Part shown: positions 57,356 through 64,000 of the stretch, piece by piece
Numbering within the stretch: position 1 is the stretch's first letter
How the letters are laid out: each line of letters starts with the position of its first letter
Source of the DNA: Lewinella sp. LCG006
Lineage (GTDB): Bacteria > Bacteroidota > Bacteroidia > Chitinophagales > Saprospiraceae
NCBI RefSeq assembly: GCF_040784935.1
Contig: NZ_CP160680.1
Location: 4,817,802-4,881,801, forward strand
Length of the DNA stretch: 64,000 bases
Direction: 5' to 3'
Position numbers and translations under genes: made by a program
Notes under the pieces: model-generated
Database searches by the model: none
Seen by the model: the letters and a program-made list of their open reading frames with translations, nothing else
What the model was told of the DNA's origin: nothing

Positions 57356-60007
57356 ATGCTGATCCAATTCTCTATCAATTACCAAACCAAATGGGGGCAA
57401 CAGGTATTTGTCCGCACAAATCAAACTAGTCAACCCTCCATTGCCCTGGAATACCAGCAAGACGGTTGGTGGAAAGGTACCTGGGAAACGAATAAGCTGC
57501 CTGCTGATTTTGCTTATCGTTATCAAGTGCTTGATGGCCATGGCCATACGGATGAAGAATTGGCCATTGACCGGACGATCAACATAGGAAAAGTGCAAAA
57601 CTTATTGCTCGAAGATAGCTGGCGCTCCCGCGAACTCCCTTCCGTAGCGCTCCATGCATCGGCCTTTGAGCAAGTGATTTTTAAGCCAGCAGAACTTCGC
57701 AAAGCTCCCTCTTGTAGCCCGGTAGTGGGGAAGGTGAAAGTTCAGTTTCAGATGTTGCAAGTGCGGGTGCCTGCTCATCTGCAATTGGCCATTGTAGGTA
57801 ATACCAAGGCCCTGGGCAACTGGCAACCCACTGACGCTTTGCTGCTAGGGAGTATGGATTATCCATTATGGCAGGCAGCGGTGACGTTGTCTCCTGGCCA
57901 GCATCTGGAATACAAATATGTCCTTCTTGATCCCAAGAGCAAAGAAGTTGTTTCCTGGGAAGCAGGCCCAAATCGCGTATACAATGTGCCTTATGGCCCG
58001 GAAGCAATTGTCAAAACAGACAGCAGCTTTTCCTTTGCGGAAGGCAATTGGAAGGGCGCAGGCGTGGCCATGCCCGTTTTTTCTTTGCGTACCAACGAAA
58101 GTTTTGGTTGTGGTGAATTTACGGATTTGCACAAACTGGTCGACTGGGCAAAGCAACTGGGCATGAGTATGGTGCAAATTTTGCCCGTCAACGATACCAT
58201 TGCTACTTATACCTGGGTAGATTCCTACCCTTACGCAGCCATCTCCGTTTTTGCGCTCCACCCGCTGTATTTGAGTATCGATGATTTAGAACATACGCTC
58301 AACAAAGCTGATGTGGAAAGGGAACGTAAGGCACTGAATGCTTTACCCGAAGTGGATTATGAGGCGGTGGTCAAGTTTAAACTGGATTATGCGCGAAAGG
58401 TGTACAAGAAGGCGAAAACAGCCTTCTTGAAAAGTGAAGCGTTCGCTACTTTCTTTACAGAAAACAAGCATTGGTTGCAGGACTACGCCGCTTTCTGCTA
58501 CCTGCGTGACAAATACCGTACGCCCAATTTTACAGCATGGGAAAGCCATCAGGTCTATGATCAGACAGCGATTGCTGCACTTACAGACCCAAAGAGCAAA
58601 ACCTATGATGAGGTGGCTTTTCATTACTACCTTCAGTTTCATCTCGATAAGCAACTGAAAGGAGCTGGCGACTATGCGCGCAGCAAGGGTGTGGTTTTGA
58701 AAGGAGACATCCCCATTGGCATCTATCGCCATAGTGCAGATGCCTGGGTTGCCCCTGAATTGTACAACATGAATGGCCAAGCTGGTGCACCCCCGGATGA
58801 TTTCGCTACGGAGGGGCAAAACTGGGGCTTTCCTACCTACGATTGGGAGGAAATGGCCAAAACCGATTATAAGTGGTGGCGGCAGCGTTTTACACAGTTG
58901 AGCCGCTATTTCGATGCTTTTAGGATCGATCACATCCTTGGCTTCTTCCGTATTTGGGAAACGCCCATCGATCAGATCGAAGGCATTATGGGACGCTTCA
59001 ATCCGGCACTGCCGGTACAGTTGGACGAATTTTACCAAAGAGGGATCTATTTTGATTTCGACCGTTTTTGCCTTCCTTATATTACCATAGAATTGGTTCG
59101 TGAAATCTTTGGGGAAGATGCTGCTTACGTACAGGATAACTTTTTGGAAGTCTTCCACAATCGTCTCAAATTAAAAGATAACTACGCTACCCAACGCCAA
59201 ATCAAGGCCGCTCTATCGCCAGCAGATCAACACCTGGAGAAGCGGTTGTTTTCTTTGGTGAGCAATGTTCTTTTCTTTGAGGTGGAAGGTTCCCATGGTA
59301 GTCAGTTTCATCCACGCATTGATATGCAAAAGACCTGGTCGTTTCGGTTGCTCGACGGCTACACCCAGGGGCAGCTTACAGATGTTTACAATGACTACTT
59401 CTACCGTAGACAAGAGGATTTTTGGCGGGAAAAAGGCATGACCAAGCTCCCCGCGATGAAAGAAGCGACCAATATGTTGATCTGTGGCGAAGATCTTGGC
59501 ATGGTGCCTAATTGTGTGCCTGAGGTCATGAAAGACTTAGGCATTCTTTCCCTGGAAATACAGCGCATGGCCAAAAATCCTCAAACCGAGTTTTTGTCGG
59601 CTGCTGATATTCCTTATTGGTCGGTATGCAGCCCTAGCACCCACGATATGTCGCCCATCAGGCTCTGGTGGGAAGAAGAGACACCTGAGCGCCGCCAGCG
59701 ATTTTGCAACCGCGAACTGGGCTGGTGGGGTGAAGGGCCGGAAACGTGTACGCCTGATTTGGCCCAAGCCATTATCCTTCAACACCTCAGTTGGCCGACC
59801 ATGTGGACGGTCTTCCCGCTTCAGGATATGCTTGCCATCGACGGAGATCTTCGCCACCCCGATCCGGCTGCTGAGCGCATCAATATTCCAGCTATTACCC
59901 AGCATTACTGGCGGTATCGGATGCATTTGTCAATGGAGGATTTGCTGGCAGCGGATGACTACAATAACCACTTCCGGGAGATGCTGGAAGAGACCGGAAG
60001 GGCTTAG
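57356..60007 (+). CDS. malQ: 4-alpha-glucanotransferase (GH77) with N-terminal starch-binding domains
   Basis: An 883-residue cytoplasmic enzyme that rearranges alpha-1,4-glucans. Two CBM20-type starch-binding domains come first (about 1-110 and 125-225; GNTKALGNWQPTDALLLGSM is the clearest). The GH77 catalytic barrel starts with MPVFSLRTNESFGCGEFTDL, and its key acids are in FDAFRIDHILGFFRIWE (Asp nucleophile), CGEDLGMVPNCVPE (Glu acid/base) and PSTHDMSPIRLWWEE (Asp). This is the long plant DPE2-like form. Next to it lie a one-component sensor and a glucoamylase-family gene in the same direction, suggesting a glucan-use locus. Confidence 0.95.
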   Translation: MLIQFSINYQTKWGQQVFVRTNQTSQPSIALEYQQDGWWKGTWETNKLPADFAYRYQVLDGHGHTDEELAIDRTINIGKVQNLLLEDSWRSRELPSVALHASAFEQVIFKPAELRKAPSCSPVVGKVKVQFQMLQVRVPAHLQLAIVGNTKALGNWQPTDALLLGSMDYPLWQAAVTLSPGQHLEYKYVLLDPKSKEVVSWEAGPNRVYNVPYGPEAIVKTDSSFSFAEGNWKGAGVAMPVFSLRTNESFGCGEFTDLHKLVDWAKQLGMSMVQILPVNDTIATYTWVDSYPYAAISVFALHPLYLSIDDLEHTLNKADVERERKALNALPEVDYEAVVKFKLDYARKVYKKAKTAFLKSEAFATFFTENKHWLQDYAAFCYLRDKYRTPNFTAWESHQVYDQTAIAALTDPKSKTYDEVAFHYYLQFHLDKQLKGAGDYARSKGVVLKGDIPIGIYRHSADAWVAPELYNMNGQAGAPPDDFATEGQNWGFPTYDWEEMAKTDYKWWRQRFTQLSRYFDAFRIDHILGFFRIWETPIDQIEGIMGRFNPALPVQLDEFYQRGIYFDFDRFCLPYITIELVREIFGEDAAYVQDNFLEVFHNRLKLKDNYATQRQIKAALSPADQHLEKRLFSLVSNVLFFEVEGSHGSQFHPRIDMQKTWSFRLLDGYTQGQLTDVYNDYFYRRQEDFWREKGMTKLPAMKEATNMLICGEDLGMVPNCVPEVMKDLGILSLEIQRMAKNPQTEFLSAADIPYWSVCSPSTHDMSPIRLWWEEETPERRQRFCNRELGWWGEGPETCTPDLAQAIILQHLSWPTMWTVFPLQDMLAIDGDLRHPDPAAERINIPAITQHYWRYRMHLSMEDLLAADDYNNHFREMLEETGRA

Positions 60008-60167
60008 ACGGTAGAAGGATCCAGGATAGAAGGTAGAGGGAGGACTATAAAGGCCACTTTCTACTGCGGTTTTATACCCCTCTGCCATTTACTTCAAGGG
60101 GTGATAGCATCGCCTCGCGACCCTCGACGATTTTTGCCAGAAAGCGGAAATCAAGCTAATAAATTGA

Positions 60168-62963
60168 ATGATTCGAGTTTTTGCAAAATATATACGCTTT
60201 CTGTTCCTACTCTTGAGCCAATTGCTGTTGTTTGGTCAACTCACAATAGCACAGGGGGACACTTTTGTGAAAACGAATCGTTCTCGTCCAGAAACCCCTC
60301 GGGTGCGCACATTTACCCCTAATGACTACCAAGCTTCTAACCAAAATTGGATGGTGGCACAATCCTCTGATGGGAGTATGCACATCGCTAATTCCGGCGG
60401 ATTACTTACGTATAATGGCAACTACTGGCTCCTTCATACCTTGCCTGGGCAAAAAGTAGTGCGGTCTGTCGCCATTGGTGCAGATGACAAGGTTTATGTC
60501 GGTGCTTACAATGAATTTGGCTATTTTGATATGGATGCTGATGATGGAAGTAGCTATGTATCAATCAGTAAGTACCTGCCTAAAGCGGAATTAGGCGAAG
60601 AAATTTGGAATATTATTGTCCTCGACTCCGTCGTCTTGTTTCATTCTTTCGGTGCTATTTATATTTATAATGGTAAGCATGTAGAAAAGGTGTTGCCTCC
60701 CGGGGTGATATTGAACATGATCCAAGTTGATGATCAACTTTTTGTTCCTGTCATTGATGAAGGTTTGTTCCAGTGGAGACCAGGAGGGGCTTTTTCTTTG
60801 TTAGCAGGCACAGAGGCATTGGCGGGTAAGAATATCCGAGGCGTTGTATCCGTAGATTCCTGCTTGCTTATTGCAACAGAACGGAGTGGTATTTTTCAGC
60901 TGCAAAATGGACATTTATCCAAGTGGGAAATTCCCTTGTCTGGTGTTCTGGTCAATGACCAAATCAATCAATTTGAGCAACTGCGTAGTGGGCTTTTTGC
61001 AGTAGGTACTATCCTGGGCGGCTTGTATTTGTTGCACAAAGACGGTCATTTACATAGCCGCCTTGATCGTTCGGGGGGCTTGCAGAACAACACGATTATC
61101 TCGATGTTGGAAGATACTGTGGGGAACTTATGGTTAGGATTGGACCGGGGGATCGATTTGGTGGTATTGAATGATCCTTTACGTTATTTCACAGCCAGCC
61201 AGCAAGCGATTGGTGCGGTATATGCTGCCGCAATTTTTAATGATAGGTTATACATAGGAACGAATCAGGGTTTGTTTCAACGGCCACTCAATAGTATTGC
61301 TCCTTATCAATTGGTCGCAGGTACACAGGGGCAGGTATGGGAGCTGAGTGTGATGGATGATCAATTGTTGTGTGGGCATAACAATGGTACTTATCTTATT
61401 GAAAACCAGGATGCCGTTTTAATATCGGAAGTTACTGGTGGGTGGCAGTTGTCTCCTCTTGCTCATCACTCACCCAAGTTTTTACAAGCTACCTATACAG
61501 GTGTCATCCGCTTGGATCGGAAAAAGGAACAATGGACATTTTCTCAACCTTTTCCTGGCTTGACAGCGCCTTTAGATGAAATTATACGTACGGATACTTT
61601 TGAATTCCTCGCCGCACATGCCTCGGAAGGGCTTTACTGCCTTAGGTTGAATGCGGATTATAGTGCTTATGAAAAAATAGAAGCATTAGGAGAAAAAGAG
61701 GGTTTACCGGAAGGTCATTCCTTTCACATGACAAAATTTTCAGAAGGGGTATTGGTGCAAACGGCTGACCAGAAATGGCTCTATAAAAACCGCCAGTTTC
61801 TACCGATTGATACTTTTCGTGGGGAAGTGTTATTGCCCAACTCCTGGGTATTGGCTGGAAGGGAAGATCAATGGATGCAGGCAACGTTTAACCAGGTTTG
61901 GATGTACAATTACGAGGAGCTTCCTGTCCGTTTACCTATCAAGTTGGCGCGGCATGAGCCAAAGCTGATCAACCTCTCTAATGGGCAGTCGCTCTTTTGC
62001 CTTGATGAAGGCTATGCCTTATTGGACCCTGAACAGTTAACGGTTGAAATGCCTTCTTCCACTCTTTTTATCCGGTGGGAATATTATGATGATAAGGAGA
62101 ATTGGCAATCCCTTCCTGACACCCAGGCTACGCTGGCTTTTCGTCAAAATCAACTACGTTTTTCTTTTCATCAACCTGTTTATGATGAACCTGGGCTGTA
62201 CCGTTACCAACTAAAAGGTTTTGATACCGGCTGGTCGGAATGGTCGACACGATATGAGAAAGAGTATACCAATTTACCTGCCGGGAAATACGAATTTATG
62301 GTGACCTCGCAATTTAGCGGAGTAAGTAGATCGATAGCGTTTGAAATCAATCCTCCCTGGTATTTGTCAGGGTGGAGTTTTGTTTTATATACTATCCTGG
62401 CCTTGCTTATTTGGTGGGGATTGTACCGTTTGCACAATTGGCGACTGCATCGGCAAGCACTGGCATTGGAGTTAAAGCGCAAACGTGAATTACAACACGA
62501 ACGCATCCAGTTACGCAACGAACAACTCCAGGCGGACATCATCGGCAAAAGTAAAGCACTTGCCAATAGTACATTCAACCTTGTTCGTAAAAATGAAATT
62601 TTACTCACCCTCAAGCAAGAACTCCGAACAGCTGCCCAACGAAGCCTTTCTGAGCGCGACTACTACAAACTAAAAGACCTGATCGACAAACACCTGAGTG
62701 GTGAACAAGATTGGGAAATGTTCGAGTCGAACTTTAATCAGGTGCACGATGATTTTTTCAAAAGGCTCAAAAAAGCATATCCTGATCTCACCCCCGGTGA
62801 TTTGAAGCTGGCAGCCTATTTACGGATGAACTTATCTTCAAAAGAAATCGCACCCTTACTGCATATCTCCATCCGGGGAGTGGAAAACAAGCGCTACCGC
62901 CTCCGCAAAAAAACCAATCTGGACGCGAACGATAGCTTGACCGACTTCTTTATGAATTATTAG
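60168..62963 (+). CDS. Membrane one-component sensor: propeller, Y_Y_Y domain, LuxR HTH
   Basis: A 931-residue protein with a signal peptide (ends LTIAQ). Residues about 50-630 carry beta-propeller repeats (MLEDTVGNLWLGLDRGIDL is the clearest), then a Y_Y_Y domain with YRYQLKGFDTGWSEW and LPAGKYEF. One membrane helix lies at about 740-758. The cytoplasmic part is a coiled coil followed by a LuxR-type HTH (LTPGDLKLAAYLRMNLSSKEIAPLLHISIRG, split here: the recognition helix starts at about 905). No histidine kinase domain is present, unlike hybrid two-component systems, so it likely acts directly on DNA. Position suggests control of the flanking glucan genes. Confidence 0.92.
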   Translation: MIRVFAKYIRFLFLLLSQLLLFGQLTIAQGDTFVKTNRSRPETPRVRTFTPNDYQASNQNWMVAQSSDGSMHIANSGGLLTYNGNYWLLHTLPGQKVVRSVAIGADDKVYVGAYNEFGYFDMDADDGSSYVSISKYLPKAELGEEIWNIIVLDSVVLFHSFGAIYIYNGKHVEKVLPPGVILNMIQVDDQLFVPVIDEGLFQWRPGGAFSLLAGTEALAGKNIRGVVSVDSCLLIATERSGIFQLQNGHLSKWEIPLSGVLVNDQINQFEQLRSGLFAVGTILGGLYLLHKDGHLHSRLDRSGGLQNNTIISMLEDTVGNLWLGLDRGIDLVVLNDPLRYFTASQQAIGAVYAAAIFNDRLYIGTNQGLFQRPLNSIAPYQLVAGTQGQVWELSVMDDQLLCGHNNGTYLIENQDAVLISEVTGGWQLSPLAHHSPKFLQATYTGVIRLDRKKEQWTFSQPFPGLTAPLDEIIRTDTFEFLAAHASEGLYCLRLNADYSAYEKIEALGEKEGLPEGHSFHMTKFSEGVLVQTADQKWLYKNRQFLPIDTFRGEVLLPNSWVLAGREDQWMQATFNQVWMYNYEELPVRLPIKLARHEPKLINLSNGQSLFCLDEGYALLDPEQLTVEMPSSTLFIRWEYYDDKENWQSLPDTQATLAFRQNQLRFSFHQPVYDEPGLYRYQLKGFDTGWSEWSTRYEKEYTNLPAGKYEFMVTSQFSGVSRSIAFEINPPWYLSGWSFVLYTILALLIWWGLYRLHNWRLHRQALALELKRKRELQHERIQLRNEQLQADIIGKSKALANSTFNLVRKNEILLTLKQELRTAAQRSLSERDYYKLKDLIDKHLSGEQDWEMFESNFNQVHDDFFKRLKKAYPDLTPGDLKLAAYLRMNLSSKEIAPLLHISIRGVENKRYRLRKKTNLDANDSLTDFFMNY

Positions 62964-63225
62964 AGATGATGAGGTGCAAGGTGTAGTGGGGAAATTGTTT
63001 TTTTGCACCAGTATATTGGCTTTTATTGGTTTTAATTATCTGTTTATCAGTTAGCTGTGTCCACTGAGATCCTGTCTCCAAAAATCCCCGTCTTTTTACA
63101 AAAATCATCAATGGCGTAGTCGTGGTGAGGTGTTTTTCTTGCTTTTGGCAAGTCTTGATCGTAATATTATGCTTGATAATAGCGAATTAGCTATTAAATA
63201 TTTGGTTGTAATATTATTTGACAAA

Positions 63226-64000
63226 ATGATCAAACTGTTTACTCTTTTTCTGTTGTTTCGGCTTCCATCCTTGCTCCGCATGGCTGTTTTTGCGCTTTTG
63301 TTGTGTTGTAGTAGCATTTTTTTGGCTGCGCAGCCCGATACGCCAACAGGATTGACGGTACAAGCTTATGACCACCATTGTGAACTCCAATGGGATGCCA
63401 GTGCCGAACCTGGTTTACAAGGGTACCGTATCTATGCGCAACACGAAGGAGAGGCCACTTATAGCTTTATTGGTTTCGTGAATAACGTAAAAACCAGTTT
63501 TATCGATTTTGTCGGCGATTGGAACAAAACAACGGCATACTATCTGACCGCCGTTGACCTGGCCGCCCAAGAAAGTACCCCTTCGGATACGCTTACGGCA
63601 ACCACTTTCGAGATGACAGATGAGCAGTTGCTGGATATGGTTCAGGCTTATACGTTTCGCTATTTCTGGGATTTCGCCCATCCTGTTTCTGGACTGGCAA
63701 GAGAACGGAACACCACGAGTACGGTCACTTCCGGGGGAAGCGGCTTTGGTGTGATGGCTATCATTGTAGGAGCAGAACGTGGATTTGTAACCTATGAAGA
63801 AGCATTGGTGCGGATCAATAAGATCGTTAACTTTTTGCACGATGATGCTGCTCGCTTTAAGGGAGCTTTCTCCCATTGGCTAAACGGCGCAACCGGGCAG
63901 GTTATCCCCTTCAGTCCACAAGACAATGGCGGGGATTTGGTGGAGACAGCCTTCCTCGTACAAGGATTACTCACCGCACGGGAGTACTTCAGCGGTAATA
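63226..64000 (+). CDS. Glucoamylase-family secreted enzyme (3' part outside window)
   Basis: About 258 codons from ATG 63226 to the window edge. A signal peptide (MAVFALLLCCSSIFLAAQ near the start) is followed by a fibronectin type III domain (about 38-125; TGLTVQAYDHHCELQWDAS) and the start of an alpha/alpha barrel: LDMVQAYTFRYFWDFAHPVSG, then SGGSGFGVMAIIVGAERGF. This matches the PF10091 'glucoamylase' group, which includes GH144 beta-1,2-glucanases as well as uncharacterised enzymes. It follows malQ and the LuxR sensor in the same direction. Whether the substrate is alpha- or beta-glucan cannot be told from this part. Confidence 0.85.
   Translation, partial: MIKLFTLFLLFRLPSLLRMAVFALLLCCSSIFLAAQPDTPTGLTVQAYDHHCELQWDASAEPGLQGYRIYAQHEGEATYSFIGFVNNVKTSFIDFVGDWNKTTAYYLTAVDLAAQESTPSDTLTATTFEMTDEQLLDMVQAYTFRYFWDFAHPVSGLARERNTTSTVTSGGSGFGVMAIIVGAERGFVTYEEALVRINKIVNFLHDDAARFKGAFSHWLNGATGQVIPFSPQDNGGDLVETAFLVQGLLTAREYFSGN

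Overview
This window is bacterial chromosome from a member of the phylum Bacteroidota, most likely Saprospiria (the Saprospiraceae/Lewinella/Haliscomenobacter range). The assignment is inferred from protein families, not from a marker gene: a SusC/RagA TonB-linked receptor, three proteins with type IX secretion (T9SS) type A C-terminal sorting domains, one gliding-motility type B C-terminal domain protein beside a PorP/SprF-family partner, many signal peptides ending in Ala-Gln, and a propeller/triple-tyrosine/LuxR sensor. I see no rRNA, tRNA or CRISPR array.

Layout. 1-5308: a truncated SusC receptor and a very large secreted TolB-propeller/amidohydrolase. 5769-7699: an AraC regulator and an SDR oxidoreductase. 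7700-13466: an AT-richer accessory island with a possible structured RNA remnant, two copies of a ~190 bp repeat, a broken tyrosine-recombinase gene, a small membrane protein, a PIN-like protein, an unrecognised 240-residue protein, a Doc-type toxin-antitoxin pair and an intact IS256-family insertion sequence with a perfect 8-bp target duplication. 13505-32925: mostly housekeeping and surface genes (helicase, secreted sugar dehydrogenase, HExxH protein, catalase-peroxidase KatG, methyltransferase, ABC-F ATPase, ceramidase-like protein, ATP-grasp protein, and a T9SS type B surface protein facing a SprF-like protein).

33153-38795 is the most distinctive metabolic locus: a four-gene minus-strand operon for a VioB-type ferritin-like protein, a LodA/GoxA-family cysteine tryptophylquinone (CTQ) oxidase, its LodB/GoxB-type flavoprotein maturase (4-nt overlap) and a PLP aminotransferase. 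A phospholipase C-like phosphoesterase diverges from it. 41144-42615 holds an AhpD-like protein and the radical SAM enzyme ArsS of arsenosugar synthesis.

Two REP-associated Y1 transposase (RAYT) genes follow. The one at 48336-48812 lies inside a compact element with ~70-bp terminal inverted repeats, each carrying two palindromes. The one at 42669-43103 sits beside a six-palindrome array that reaches the stop codon of an intradiol dioxygenase-like lipoprotein. Between them are a GT39-type glycosyltransferase, a T9SS esterase and a lipoprotein.

49030-64000: a P1B-4-type heavy-metal ATPase, aconitase, a PAS sensor histidine kinase, a secreted amidohydrolase, and a glucan region with a CBM20-type 4-alpha-glucanotransferase, a membrane-bound one-component LuxR sensor and the start of a glucoamylase-family secreted enzyme cut by the window edge.
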